Source of the DNA: Anarhynchus alexandrinus
Lineage: Eukaryota > Chordata > Aves > Charadriiformes > Charadriidae
Direction of reading: 5' to 3'
DNA length: 64,000 nucleotides
Assembly: GCA_008711295.1 (NCBI GenBank)
Contig: VUYV01000181.1
Span: forward strand, 1 to 64,000
Positions 43,101 through 50,713 of this stretch are shown here, piece by piece (position 1 is the first letter of the stretch; each line of letters opens with the position of its first letter). Made by a program: the position numbers and the translations under genes. The notes beneath the pieces were generated by a model that worked only from the letters and a program-made list of their open reading frames with translations, did not search any database and had not been told where the DNA came from.

Positions 43101-45841
43101 TATTAGTGTCACATCTTCTAAATTCTCTTCATGTACTGAATTTAATATTTTTGATTTAGAAAAATCTAGTTTGCCAGGTGAAATGAATTTACTAGCAGAG
43201 TTCTTTATGAGCAGAGAGCTCTCTGCTACACAGAAAGACCTAGATACGATTTTCTGTAAGTTTCATTGATTATGGGAATTATGGATGTCAAGTTACCTTT
43301 GCCTTAAAGAGCAATTTCAGAAATGTTGCTAAATTGCATCTGTACGCAAATTCCTGACCAAACATACAACAAAACTGATGAATCATATGAAGCTGCTGGA
43401 TTTTGTTAGGATGCTTACACTTGGTTTTTGTTATTTTTTCCTTTCTCCTTCTGCTAGTAAGAAAGCAAAGGCATCGCAGTAGGTGACCTTGCCTGCCTTC
43501 ATCCTCCAAGCATCCTGTTAGCTGGCCACTCCACTGAGGATATTCGAGTTCCCTCTGTTATTTAGTTGGGCATTCCTAAATATATTTAGAAGCAGAGACT
43601 GGAACATTCTTGTGGCTCCGAGTCTTCTGTGTGCTTTCTCTGGCGAGAGAACTCATTGCTTATAAACCTCATCTGAACCTCTGAACATGTAACAATGCAG
43701 TGCCAAATTGCAGTAATCTGCCAAGGGTATAATTATCTCATGACAGCTATACCCTTGGAGTTGTTGGGTTCTTATTATTGTAATGAAAAATCTTTATTAT
43801 GGCTAAATTGTTTATTTTTGAGACTGGAATATTAAATTGGTACTTGTGAATGGTATTTTTCAGCAGTTATGGAGTTGACACAGATGAGAGAATCACATAT
43901 TTAACCTGACATTTCTAAATAGCAGTTTTGTTTAGAAGCATCCCCTCCTCCGTTCACAGGTCTCGCGCTGTCCCCACAGAGGCAAACTAGCTGGATGAGT
44001 AGAGAAAACTTGGAACTCTTCAGAGCAAGCCGCTGACATGATTTCCCCTAAGCATCTATAGGTTGCTTTGTCCTTGAACTACTGGAGGCACTGGCTGACT
44101 TCTTGTGCCATCTGTCCTCTGCCCAGCCCCTCGGCCCCCAGAACATCTCCACTGCACAATTTTTCTCCCCCTCCTGCTAACCGCCCCCCCAGCCCAAGTA
44201 GGCTACCTAATAGATCAAACTGTAGTTAGCTCATGCACCATCTCCCCTTAAAATTAACAGAAAGTCTTCCTTTGATGACTTTGATCAAGGGAACCGGGCC
44301 GTCTGTGTCGCAGGGGGCTGTTCATATCTGTGATGTTAAATGCAGTGATGAGCTACGCGTGGTTTCACATGTCTCGTTCTTGTTATGGCAGAAAAAACTT
44401 TAAAAACACTTCCCTGATGTTTCGATCTAAAAAGCAGATTATGTGCTGGATGGAACACGGGCCGGGGTAGGACACCGCATTCCAGCAGTGGCAGTGCTCC
44501 AGACCTGCCCTGCGGTCCCGAGCGGCTCCTCCTGCTCTGCCCCAACGCTGCCTCCTCGTACAGCGTTGGGTGCCCCTTAGTCTCCGGTTGGTGCAAGTGG
44601 AGGTTCGTCCGTCAGCCCGAGCTTCTGAACAGGGCTCGGGAGGGAGTAACAGTTCTGGAGTTTGGGGAGTAAGGAAGTTGAAGTGGTGGTTGGGGTGTCT
44701 GTATGATTGCCTGGTCGCTGCTCATAGTGTAGATGCGAGTTCATACGTTATTTAATATTTGGTCATAAGACTCAAATACAGGGAATATGGGAAGACACTG
44801 CAGTATTCTTTTTAATCTCCTCTTTCTTTCCAGTGGTTTTAACTCATGATGTCTTGAAGAAGGCTAGAGGAAACCTGGAAGTAAGTAAAATTTGTGCTTG
44901 CATTTAATTCCTTGGTATACACTCATTAGAAATACACATTGCTGTGTCAGTAGTATTTTGCAGAATTAGTCTGTTTTGCTTTAGGTTCGCTACCTAATCA
45001 AGTCTGGGTGACAGCAGTTTAGTATGATAAATAATCTGCAATGTTTGATGTTTAAATTAGCGTTTTATGACTGACCATGTAAACAGCTAAACCTTCTCTT
45101 TTCTGAAGCTTTGCCTAGATTAATATTCATGTCTGTCATCTTCTTTTAGCAGTTTATTTTCAGCAGATCACAGTCCAATAACCTGTCTACTGAGTAAGTT
45201 CACAAAAGGCACCCTTATTTAAAGCTTGTGTATGTGTTAATAACCGGTGGTGCTTTTTTTTAAAAAAAAAAAAAGACCAAATAGGCAGAGCTTTTGCAAA
45301 CAGCTATTTGCTAATGCAGTGTATTAAATTAGTTTGAGTGTTTAAGTAATCACTGTTCAGCTTTGATTTCTCCCAGAAGGTTCAGACTTTACTCCCCGAA
45401 GGATGTAACACACTTCTTGACTCCTGAATCCCATCCTTCTCCTCACTCCACTCTGAATGATTGTACGTTTCCCAGCCCCTCCTTAAATTTTCCTCTACCC
45501 TTTTCCGTGGATCTCTTCTCCCGCACCCGCAGCAGCAGTGCCGCCTGACCGCTTCCCCAGGCAGCTGCTGTACTGTTGTCTCAGCCCTACCTGGGTTAGA
45601 AAGTGATGACATTAAAAAGTCTTTCTGCTTACAGAAGTCTTATCAATTTAATTTGAAGATTTGCTGAACACAGAAGCTCGGATTTGCAGATCCTTTTGCA
45701 GCATTGTGGCCCAGGGGCAGGGATGAATTATGTGTATTTGAAGAACTGTAAAATAGTAATAATTACTGTTTTTCTAACCAGGTCCCACCAGCTGAGAATC
45801 AAAAATCACCTTCCTATACCAGCAAAAAGAGGATTATCTGA
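988..45841 (+). CDS. CDK5RAP2: CDK5RAP2, 3' two-thirds (22 coding exons, partial at 5' end)
   Basis: Spliced coding sequence: 988-1116, 5788-5883, 6909-6956, 7586-7773, 9989-10442, 13628-13895, 15319-15444, 17601-18201, 20181-20413, 23165-23213, 24001-24185, 25325-25450, 29782-29898, 31760-31949, 32145-32266, 33671-33919, 35596-35679, 35807-36066, 38287-38433, 41307-41445, 44834-44880, 45782-45841. Every junction is AG/GT and phases agree throughout, giving 1,305 residues and TGA (residue numbers below are window-relative). Known role of the family: a centrosomal and Golgi coiled-coil scaffold that recruits gamma-tubulin complexes, binds EB1, pericentrin and AKAP450, and supports centriole cohesion and neural progenitor division. 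Recognised from recalled similarity to the vertebrate protein: KKSRLP, FEELLQASDVDY, SEIHFLRKQN, NGRHVLGLIEDY and LLWRVSLP blocks occur in the right order. The paralogue PDE4DIP shares the C-terminal architecture but fits less well. The human protein is about 1,890 residues, so the start codon and CM1 lie left of the window. Confidence 0.93.
5788..5883 (+). CDS. CDK5RAP2: CDK5RAP2 exon 2 of window (residues 44-75)
   Basis: 96 nt, phase 0 both ends, acceptor TGTGTAG and donor GTAGGA. Acidic, low-complexity linker (CLETPEEPV...ERVSQ). Least conserved part of the family, so support is mainly from phase and splice sites. The following intron (5884-6908) carries an antisense CR1 fragment. Confidence 0.8.
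6221..6783 (-). mobile_element. CR1 LINE fragment, antisense in CDK5RAP2 intron 2
   Basis: The + strand begins ATCATAGAATCACAGAATGG and continues with GGTTGGAAGGGACC and CCCTGCCCTGGGCAGGGACA, the reverse complement of an avian CR1 3' end, so the element runs on the minus strand and is 5'-truncated near 6783 (CAGTACTCCA). It contains the C-terminal reverse-transcriptase ORF remnant (minus strand, MASNWKRAGFRLNIRKK). A 44-bp exact duplication around an N at 6434 interrupts it. Confidence 0.93.
6390..6478. repeat. Exact 44-bp tandem duplication flanking a single N (probable assembly join)
   Basis: Bases 6390-6433 and 6435-6478 are identical (CAACCTGCGCCAGGGGCTCA... to ...ACATTTCT), separated by one N at 6434. 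CR1 elements carry this segment once, so the copy looks like two overlapping contig ends joined by a nominal gap. Confidence 0.85.
6909..6956 (+). CDS. CDK5RAP2: CDK5RAP2 exon 3 of window (residues 76-91)
   Basis: Small 48-nt exon, phase 0 at both ends, with strong donor GTAAGT. It encodes VCLQVSLDFPSEVDKQ. A second in-frame AG 12 nt downstream (CTTCAG before 6921) could shorten it by VCLQ. Being phase 0/0 it could be skipped without a frame shift. Intron 3 (6957-7585) shows no repeat. Confidence 0.75.
7586..7773 (+). CDS. CDK5RAP2: CDK5RAP2 exon 4 of window (residues 92-154 part)
   Basis: 188 nt, phase 0 in, phase 2 out, acceptor TTTTTTAACAG and donor GTAAGT. The C-terminal half EENLLTSLLRENRTSVLEST is helical and leads into the next exon. 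Intron 4 (7774-9988) contains a 24-nt near-palindrome at 8356-8379 and a T8A13 tract at 8097-8117. It has no gene. Confidence 0.88.
8356..8379. repeat. Near-perfect 24-nt palindrome
   Basis: The arms AACCGATTAGTT and AACTAATTGGTT are complementary except for one G/T pair, with centre GTTAAC. It lies in CDK5RAP2 intron 4. Confidence 0.8.
9989..10442 (+). CDS. CDK5RAP2: CDK5RAP2 exon 5 of window (residues 154-305)
   Basis: 454 nt, phase 2 in, phase 0 out, donor GTAAGT. Strongly charged coiled coil (RQMIIQLRAELKHFKQVNKF). The VELKDAATQT...RFKHE block matches a recognisable block in the mammalian protein. The acceptor is a TAGCAG tandem (NAGNAG), so Arg155 is optional. Intron 5 (10443-13627) holds no repeat that I recognise; a proline/serine-rich minus-strand open stretch at 11788-12477 is discussed under rejected items. 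Confidence 0.9.
13628..13895 (+). CDS. CDK5RAP2: CDK5RAP2 exon 6 of window, EB1-binding motif (residues 306-395 part)
   Basis: 268 nt, phase 0 in, phase 1 out. It contains KKSRLPVPLKSSRPLGN near its start, matching the mammalian basic, serine-rich EB1-binding site; SRLP (13655-13666) is the S-x-I/L-P core. The remainder is a polar linker containing CNKQL-like VRNKQLK. Intron 6 (13896-15318) contains an AT/TA-rich microsatellite around 14030-14065 and no gene. Confidence 0.92.
14030..14066. repeat. TA-rich microsatellite
   Basis: Imperfect ATATAT/CTATATATATAC run in CDK5RAP2 intron 6. Confidence 0.8.
15319..15444 (+). CDS. CDK5RAP2: CDK5RAP2 exon 7 of window (residues 395-437 part)
   Basis: 126 nt, phase 1 both ends, acceptor TTCTCCAG. 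Polar linker (VDSLLKLGNSEVQVKVHVDP...). Poorly conserved, so the call rests on the phase match and the absence of stops. Intron 7 (15445-17600) has no recognised repeat. Confidence 0.8.
17601..18201 (+). CDS. CDK5RAP2: CDK5RAP2 exon 8 of window, largest exon (residues 437-637 part)
   Basis: 601 nt, phase 1 in, phase 2 out, acceptor TGTTTTTCAG, donor GTGAGT. The segment IEELKQRIKNMKSELEKYK followed by FVFNLQ matches the mammalian LKQKIHDLETELEGYQNFIFQLQ block. The end QDKLRETSPSK runs into the next exon. Intron 8 (18202-20180) has no identified element. Confidence 0.93.
20181..20413 (+). CDS. CDK5RAP2: CDK5RAP2 exon 9 of window (residues 637-715 part)
   Basis: 233 nt, phase 2 in, phase 1 out. 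Encodes YDSLVHSQAQELSFQRRQIK then AFEELLQASDVDYYVAEGF, close to the mammalian CDK5RAP2 sequence and clearly nearer to it than to PDE4DIP. This is the exon that best separates the two paralogues. Intron 9 (20414-23164) is about 2.75 kb with no recognised gene or repeat. Confidence 0.96.
23165..23213 (+). CDS. CDK5RAP2: CDK5RAP2 exon 10 of window (residues 715-731 part)
   Basis: 49 nt, phase 1 in, phase 2 out, acceptor CTGTTTTGCAG, donor GTAAGA. Encodes GESIGTEVTTLYELAQR, comparable to the human GKSVGVEMNTQNELMER. Intron 10 (23214-24000) has no identified element. Confidence 0.88.
24001..24185 (+). CDS. CDK5RAP2: CDK5RAP2 exon 11 of window (residues 731-793 part)
   Basis: 185 nt, phase 2 in, phase 1 out. 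Serine-rich block SALHSLSDFDLSEKSS matches the mammalian SASHALSDYETSEKS. Such blocks are typical phosphorylation targets, but that is inference. Intron 11 (24186-25324) has no identified element. Confidence 0.93.
25325..25450 (+). CDS. CDK5RAP2: CDK5RAP2 exon 12 of window, coiled-coil module copy 1 (residues 793-835 part)
   Basis: 126 nt, phase 1 both ends. Encodes ELLMEHLQEIRILRQRLEYS followed by IKTNERLRKQLERQ (module at residues 801-826), nearly the mammalian sequence. It is the first of two diverged copies; exon 16 holds the second. Intron 12 (25451-29781) is 4.3 kb, with no gene or repeat recognised. Confidence 0.95.
29782..29898 (+). CDS. CDK5RAP2: CDK5RAP2 exon 13 of window (residues 835-874 part)
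   Basis: 117 nt, phase 1 both ends, acceptor TATTTATAG, donor GTAAAA. Encodes GSANIFIHGSEQHNSL then TSEIHFLRKQNQVLNAML, among the most conserved blocks in the family. Intron 13 (29899-31759) contains a perfect 11-bp-arm inverted repeat at 30390-30413. Confidence 0.96.
30390..30413. repeat. Perfect inverted repeat, 11-bp arms
   Basis: CTAAAGTGTTT, spacer GG, AAACACTTTAG. It lies in CDK5RAP2 intron 13. Confidence 0.85.
31760..31949 (+). CDS. CDK5RAP2: CDK5RAP2 exon 14 of window (residues 874-937 part)
   Basis: 190 nt, phase 1 in, phase 2 out, acceptor TTCTTGTTTCAG. Continuous coiled coil beginning DKQKENEKLRESLSKK, matching the mammalian DKQKENDKLRESLSRK. Intron 14 is only 195 nt (31950-32144). 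Confidence 0.95.
32145..32266 (+). CDS. CDK5RAP2: CDK5RAP2 exon 15 of window (residues 937-978 part)
   Basis: 122 nt, phase 2 in, phase 1 out. Encodes ENEKLLQSLRTEIKVYEKLE, matching mammalian NDKLLQSLRVELKAYEKLD. End of the second long coiled-coil block. Intron 15 (32267-33670) has no identified element. Confidence 0.95.
33671..33919 (+). CDS. CDK5RAP2: CDK5RAP2 exon 16 of window, coiled-coil module copy 2 (residues 978-1061 part)
   Basis: 249 nt, phase 1 both ends. Contains TEIQSLRVQLERSIETNKSL (module residues 1003-1028), the second copy of the exon 12 module. The donor GTACTG lacks G at +5 and is weak; the frame stays open for another 119 codons into intron 16, with the stop at 34276-34278. 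Intron 16 spans 33920-35595. Confidence 0.92.
35596..35679 (+). CDS. CDK5RAP2: CDK5RAP2 exon 17 of window (residues 1061-1089 part)
   Basis: 84 nt, phase 1 both ends, acceptor TTTTTCTGTATAG, donor GTACAC. Encodes NLCKCPATNRNIGELQKHGH and onward. Poorly conserved, supported by phase and splice sites. The next intron is only 127 nt and is open in frame, so its retention would run on and end at 35823-35825, inside exon 18 in another frame. Confidence 0.82.
35807..36066 (+). CDS. CDK5RAP2: CDK5RAP2 exon 18 of window, CM2 region (residues 1089-1175)
   Basis: 260 nt, phase 1 in, phase 0 out, acceptor TTTCTGTCCCAG. A serine/threonine-rich stretch (TSHCSSTSSSSTACTP) is followed by WADKNGRHVLGLIEDYNALR (about residues 1125-1144) and KQISEGQQVLAEME. 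This is the conserved centrosomin motif 2 region, which in the human protein targets centrosome and Golgi and binds pericentrin and AKAP450. Intron 18 (36067-38286) begins with a perfect 12-bp hairpin at 36146-36174. Confidence 0.97.
36146..36174. repeat. Perfect hairpin, 12-bp stem and 5-nt loop
   Basis: GGTTAATGGTGC, loop AGCAG, then GCACCATTAACC, exactly complementary. It lies 79 nt downstream of the exon 18 donor in CDK5RAP2 intron 18. Confidence 0.85.
38287..38433 (+). CDS. CDK5RAP2: CDK5RAP2 exon 19 of window (residues 1176-1224)
   Basis: 147 nt, phase 0 both ends. Contains LEEAARLLKLLWRVSLP, matching mammalian LEEAYRRLKLLWRVSLP in the C-terminal targeting region. Intron 19 (38434-41306) holds a short CR1 fragment near 40.0-40.2 kb. 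Confidence 0.96.
40018..40162 (+). mobile_element. CR1 LINE 3'-end fragment, sense, in CDK5RAP2 intron 19
   Basis: Contains TCTGGAGGTATTTAAAAG, GATGATCTTAAAGGTCCCTT and CCAACCTAGAAGACTC and ends with the CR1 octamer repeats (CTATGATTCTATGAT). Orientation is + strand. Strongly 5'-truncated; the left limit is approximate. Confidence 0.85.
41307..41445 (+). CDS. CDK5RAP2: CDK5RAP2 exon 20 of window (residues 1225-1271 part)
   Basis: 139 nt, phase 0 in, phase 1 out, donor GTAAGT. Encodes MKAEIFRLRKKLSEQEKKLH, matching mammalian MKAEVTKLHKKLFEQEKKLQ. Intron 20 (41446-44833, 3.4 kb) becomes GC-rich between about 43.9 and 44.7 kb; no gene or repeat recognised there. Confidence 0.95.
44834..44880 (+). 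CDS. CDK5RAP2: CDK5RAP2 exon 21 of window (residues 1271-1286)
   Basis: 47 nt, phase 1 in, phase 0 out, acceptor TTTCTTTCCAG, donor GTAAGT. Encodes LVLTHDVLKKARGNLE, matching mammalian VVTHKILRKARGNLE immediately before the species-variable tail. Confidence 0.96.
45150..45193 (+). CDS. CDK5RAP2: Candidate alternative CDK5RAP2 cassette exon (44 nt)
   Basis: A pyrimidine-rich acceptor (CATCTTCTTTTAG, with a tandem CAG three bases later) and a consensus donor GTAAGT enclose a 44-nt stretch open in phase 0 (QFIFSRSQSNNLSTE across the junction). Inclusion shifts the last exon into a second open frame that ends at 45912-45914, giving a 58-residue tail instead of 19. If the donor is not used, TAA at 45195-45197 ends the protein. 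Transcript data are needed to tell which form is real. Confidence 0.4.
45782..45841 (+). CDS. CDK5RAP2: CDK5RAP2 last coding exon (residues 1287-1305 and stop)
   Basis: Acceptor TTTTTCTAACCAG, phase 0. Joined directly to exon 21 it encodes VPPAENQKSPSYTSKKRII and TGA (45839-45841). Length and an S-P-S near the middle resemble the human tail (about 18 residues with CSPS). An alternative frame through the 45150-45193 cassette stays open to 45914. Confidence 0.75.
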   Translation, partial: VPPAENQKSPSYTSKKRII

Positions 45842-46500
45842 AGGAGAAAGTTCCACTAGGAGAGACTGGTCCTGTGACTGTTGTTTGTTTCTTTATGCCT
45901 TACCTATTTATTGATGTAAAAATGTTTGCTCTTTTAATGGAATCAGGCTTTGACCAAAAAAAAAAAAAGACAGACAAAAAAGAAATCTTTTGGTAAATAA
46001 CTTATTTAACATTTTCTATAATGTAAAAGATGGGTTTTAATATTTATTACGGAAGCAAGGTACTGGAGGTATTGAAGAAAAATCCAGAATTTTTTAAAGT
46101 TAGCTCATTTGAAATTTTATATTTGTACTTGTCATGTTATAAAACTGTTTGTTGTTATAGTCAAACAGGTCCTGAAAGAATCAAAAACATGATCCGCCTT
46201 CTAACCTGTTTCTCTACTGCTAAAAGAATGTAGGTTAAGAAAAAATAATAATTCTGCCAGTTGTCATTGTTTTGTAGCAGTGTGAGGAATGTTCAATATT
46301 TTAAAGCATTTTGAACATACCTGGAAGATTCTTCTGGAAGCTGCCTGATGCTGAGCTTTCTCACTGCCCTATTAGGAACTTTGATGCGCGGTCTGAAAGT
46401 ATTACTTAGAATCAGACAATTAAAATGAAAAATAATCACAAAAGCATTTGTGTTATTTTGTTTAAAACTGGGTTTTGAGCACTTATTGAGCAGAGAAGCC
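45842..46500 (+). other. CDK5RAP2: CDK5RAP2 3' UTR and downstream flank
   Basis: AT-rich, with a genomic A-run near 45957-45968. No AATAAA is seen close by. The best polyadenylation candidate is ATTAAA at 46419-46424, followed after about 20-40 nt by a T/GT-rich stretch (TTTGTGTTATTTTGTTT). A second ATTAAA occurs at 46885-46890. The UTR end is inferred. Confidence 0.45.
46419..46424 (+). terminator. Candidate poly(A) signal ATTAAA for CDK5RAP2
   Basis: Second most common vertebrate poly(A) hexamer, about 580 nt after the TGA, with a GU-rich downstream element at roughly 46448-46465. Not tested against transcript data. Confidence 0.35.
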
Positions 46501-48501
46501 ACATGAGACTGTTTCCAGAGTTCCACTCACATTACCCCAGTCCCTGGCCACAGTGTTTGTACTGTAGCAGTGTTGGTAGCAGTGCTTGTCCCGGTTGTGG
46601 TTATACTGGGACCTTGGATATTGCACTCCAGAGACTAAACAACCTGTTGCAGGCTTTCACCAGAAATGAATCTGTGCTCATTGAGCCACGGCTGTGGAGC
46701 GAGACGGCTATGGCACCCCTTGCCTTGGCCAAGGGCTGCTCGGACCCACCTGGCAGTACATGTACAACACGGCCGAATAGCTCTCCTCCTTCCACTGGTT
46801 CGTTCGAATTCATTTCCCAACAATATGATGCTGTTCAGCTAACTCTGAGTACCACAAAGACACTCTGAAGCATTTTGCTTCTAAATTAAATGGTTGGGGC
46901 TGTTGCATCCTCCCTTTGGGCAGACCCACGCTCCAAAGGGCCGGGTGGGTGCCAGTACGACAGCTACCTACCGCACAGGTCACAGATCATCCGGTCCTTG
47001 GTACGGGTTAGTGGGATGGGCTGCCGTATTCCCTAATACCGCGCAACCATCCTGCGGGTCAGCTTTTATTAAAGAAAAAAACAACACAAAGGTGTGCACT
47101 TTCAGGGTGCCGCTTGCTGTGGTCCCTGGTACGACCTACTTTTCCCAGTTCACGGCAATGGGCCTTCTCAAAATATGAAAATGGATTTAATGGGAGGTCC
47201 CGCAGCCTTCCCGGAGGGGTCCTGCTCTGCGAAACGTTGTGTGCCTTGAGGAGCCCAACCTACCACCCTTACCGGAGATGCCCTGCGCCTCTGGCTCAGG
47301 TCATGGCTCTAGTCCATCAAGGGAGAAGACAGCTCAGTAACGAAACGCCGTTGGCTTTGGCAGACAGCAGGGGGAGGCAAACGCGTTTGTCTGGATTAGA
47401 GGAAAGATGCCAGAAAAATTGGAAAAGTTAAAAATAAACTTTACAAATTGAAAAAGTGGGAGGGGGAGAGGAAGAGCATGCAGGCAAACTTGTTCTTCAG
47501 TCTCTTCACACATTATTGTCCTCACAGCTCACTAAAAACGTCAAGTTAATTTTACTAAGTAGCTAAATTATAGACACTCAGATGTAATCAGAATCCGCTA
47601 TACATTTCAACTTTCAAAATTAATCATCCTACGTTTTTGAGTTATAACACCTGAAGGAAACAGCTGTACATCTATATATAGTACACCCGTGGCTCTTGGT
47701 CTTCTTGCAGCCTTTTTTTCCCCCCACACCATCTGTACTGAAAAATAAATAAATAAATTAAATGTTTCCCTTTCCTGAGATGATTTGCCACTTTTACTCC
47801 TTAATGGTCCCCGCTGTGCCCTCTCGGAGTGCTTTTTCTCAGACCCCTTTTTCCTTCCGCGTGGCTGCGATTGCTGCTCCGGGTCAGAGCGGAGCGTGGC
47901 TCCGCGGGGGCCGGGCAGGTACTGCTGGGATTTGGATAACTGGGGGGAAAATAAAATGTAGTCTATGATTATCTCTTTAAAAACAGATGATCCTACGAGA
48001 TCAAAGTATTTCATCTTAATGAGAAGTGCCTCTTAAACACACGCAATTTACTGGGCCGGTTTAAAAATAATTAAAAAAAATAATCAAAAAAAAAAGCAAG
48101 CTTACCAGATGGAGGACTGCAGAAGACAAAGCTGATGGAGTGTTAAACTTTGTTCCCATTAAACAAAATTAAATATTCCTTTAAAAATAATTGTGCAGGA
48201 GAAAAATAAGCAGCGTAAGCAAATGGCATTAAAGGAGGGGCTCATTTGCTTAGTGAGTTCCTGCCCCCACTTCCATTACCTGCGCAGGGTGAGGGTGAGT
48301 GGAAACCGCACTGAGCGAGTGGCTCAGACCGAGCGGGTTCGTTGGCTTTACCCGTGACCTTGAACTTCTCTGGTCTTTTTTCAGGCCTGCAGGCAGCGAA
48401 CATGCTGCGGTCTCAGCTATGGTGCTGAAGGCCTGTTGGGGTTAAGACTAAAAGAAAAAGACAAAATGACAGCTTTTTCCTTCTCTTCAGGCCCCCTACA
48501 A
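46501..48501. other. Intergenic flank 3' of CDK5RAP2
   Basis: Composition becomes more GC-rich and varied. A 121-codon + strand ORF at 46503-46868 resembles no family I recognise and has no splice or promoter support. Low-complexity AT tracts occur near 47745-47760 and 48060-48100. I see no gene or named repeat. Confidence 0.5.
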
Positions 48502-49401
48502 CATAGAATGGTTTGGGTTGGAAGGGACCTTGAAGGTCATCCAGTTCAACCCCCTGCCCTGGGCAGGGACACCTCCCACCAGCCCAGGTTGCTCCAAGCC
48601 CCGTCCAGCCTGGCCTTGAACGCCTCCAGGGATGGGGCAGCCACAGCTTCTCTGGGCAATTTGTTCCAGTGCCTAACTGCCCTAAGAGTGAAAAAAGTCT
48701 TCCTAATGTCTCATCTAAATCTCCCCTCTTCCAGTTTGAAGCCATTCCCCCTCATCCTATCCCTACATGCCCTTGTACAAAGTCCCTCCCCAGCTCTCCT
48801 GTAGCTCCTTTAGGTACTGGAAGACTGCTATAAGGTCTCTCCGGAGCCTTCTCTTCTCCAGGCTGAACGCCCCCAACTCTCTCAGCCTCTCCTCACGGCA
48901 GAGGGGCTCCAGCCCTCGCAGCATCTTTGTGTCCCTCCTCTGGACCCACTCCAACAGGTCCATAACCTTCTTATGTCGGGGGCTCCAGAGCTGGAGGCAG
49001 TACTCCAGGTGGGGTCTCACCAAAACAGAGCAGAGGGGCAGAATCCCCCCCTCGCCCTGCTGGCCACACTTCTTCTGATGCAGCCCAGGATACTGTTGCC
49101 CTTCTGGGCTGCGATTGCACATTGCTTGCTCATGTTGAGCTTCTCATCAATCAGCACCCCCAGGTCCTTCTCCTCAGGGCTGCTCTCCGTCCGTTCTCCA
49201 CCCAGGCTGGATTTGTGCTTGGGCTTGCCCCGACCCAGATGTAAGACCTTGCACTTGGCCTTGTTGAACGCCATGAGGTTGGCACGGGCCCACCTCTCCA
49301 GCCTGTCCAGGTCCCTCTGGATGTCATCCCTCCCCTCCAGCGTGTCGACTGCAGCACACAGCTCGGTGTTGTCAGCAAACTCGCTGAAGGTGCACTCAAT
49401 C
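48502..49401 (-). mobile_element. CR1 LINE fragment, about 0.9 kb, antisense, with broken ORF2
   Basis: The + strand starts CATAGAATGGTTTGGGTTGG, the reverse complement of a CR1 3' end. Reading the minus strand gives the C-terminal part of a CR1 ORF2 reverse transcriptase: [19 protein letters not shown] and [20 protein letters not shown] in one frame (from 49406), [15 protein letters not shown] in a second (from 49122), and the tail in a third (from 48745). At least two frameshifts mark it as inactive. 5'-truncated near 49401. Confidence 0.94.
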
Positions 49402-50410
49402 CACATGTGCAGCTACATATGAGCACCAAATAAAAGAAGTATTTAGTGCCATTCGGGGCAGAGCAGCGCATTCCAGAGCCCCACAAGTACCCGGTGCTGC
49501 CGCCAGCCCCGACCCACCCCAGGGCCACCCAGAGGCTGCGCTCGCAGCTTAACGACAGCCTTATAATTACCTCTGCCAAAGAACAAATAGAAATAATACT
49601 CAAAAAAAAAAAAATCACAGGTGGTTGGTTGTATTAAAAACAAATCAATGCTAATGCATTCAAGCGTTTAAAAACAAAAGCGCAGCAGATCCGGGTGGTA
49701 TTTTAATCTGGACAAAAGCTGCCGGTTCCGTTTTTGGCGGGGAGCGCGCGGCTCCGCGGGTGCCGTCTGCCTGGTGCCCCGGCGCTGGGGCAGAGCGTCG
49801 CCGGGCGCCGAGCTGAGGGGAACGCGCCCTCCTGACATCTTGGGTTTATTTTAAACACTCCTGAACTAGACGGAAAGCAACGCCTGTCATCACTTCCAAA
49901 TTCAACAGAAACGACAATGTGGAAAGAAAAATATAAAAAGAAAGCAGCAACACTCTTCAGAATTCTGTTGACACCAAAATCCCGATGTACAGGCAGCCAA
50001 AGCCCGACCCCTGGTCGCCCGTGGACATGAGCCGCGTGAAGCTGTGGCTGCCCAGAGCTTTTCCACCACGGGCTGTGGGGTCAAGCGTTTGCCAGAAGCA
50101 AGACCACCTGCGAGGTCAAACCACGCCAGCGCAAACGAGCCCATACTGCTGCTCGTGTTGAAGCCCCCCGACCCGCCCCCGCAGCCGCTTCCAGGTGGCG
50201 GTGCACGGCCATCGGCACCGCAACACACGGGTTCCGCTGCTGGCGGAGGGCGCTCGGACCCCGGCCATGGCCAACCCGCAGCCGTGTGGTGGGCAGTGTG
50301 GCATGGGGGATGGGGGACGCCGCGCTCTGGCCGGGCCTCGCAGCGCTCCGGCACTAACCGGCGGTGTCGGCCGCGCAGGGTGCAGAGCCCGGCCCGCGGC
50401 ACTCGGTTTC
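49402..50410. other. Intergenic stretch with a CpG-dense core
   Basis: Bases 49735-49830 contain about 17 CpG in 100 bp, and 50170-50400 is also CpG-rich. Overlapping ORFs on both strands here are what high GC produces by chance. There is no coding evidence. Confidence 0.45.
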
Positions 50411-50713
50411 ATACAGTCGTAGGATCGTCTGGGTTGGAAGGGACCTTTAAGAGCACCGAGTCCAACCCTTAACCCAGCACTGCCAAGTCCACCACTAAAC
50501 CACGTCCCTCAGCATCACGTCTAGCTGTCTTTTAAGCCCCTCCAGGGATGGCGACTCCACCATGTCCCTGGGCAGCCTGTTCCAATGCTTGACAACCCTT
50601 TCAGTGAAGCAATTTCTCCTAATATCCATCCTAAACCTCCTCTGGCGCAACTTGAGGCCATTTCCTCTTGTCCTATTGCCTGTTCTTTGGGAGAAGAGAA
50701 TGACTCCCACCTC
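50411..50713 (-). mobile_element. CR1 LINE 3' fragment, antisense, different subfamily
   Basis: Minus-strand reading gives the C-terminus of CR1 ORF2 ([40 protein letters not shown]), and the + strand begins near CGTAGGATCGTCTGGGTTGG. The 3' segment differs from the copy at 48.5 kb (CTTAACCCAGCACTGCCAAG), pointing to another CR1 subfamily. Confidence 0.92.

Noticed and set aside
988..45841. Assignment of the gene to the paralogue PDE4DIP (myomegalin)
   Set aside because: Both proteins share the coiled-coil modules and CM2-like region, but the SRLP exon, the AFEELLQASDVDY block, the SEIHFLRKQN block and the LLWRVSLP / KARGNLE ending fit CDK5RAP2 better.
46503..46868. 121-codon + strand ORF just downstream of CDK5RAP2
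   Set aside because: No family signature, overlapping ORFs on the other strand, and no promoter or conserved motif. Most likely chance in GC-rich DNA.
49902..50402. 166-codon minus-strand ORF and overlapping ORFs of 142 codons (+) and 98 codons (-)
   Set aside because: Open in several frames on both strands because of high GC and CpG content. Arginine/proline/glycine-rich without any domain.
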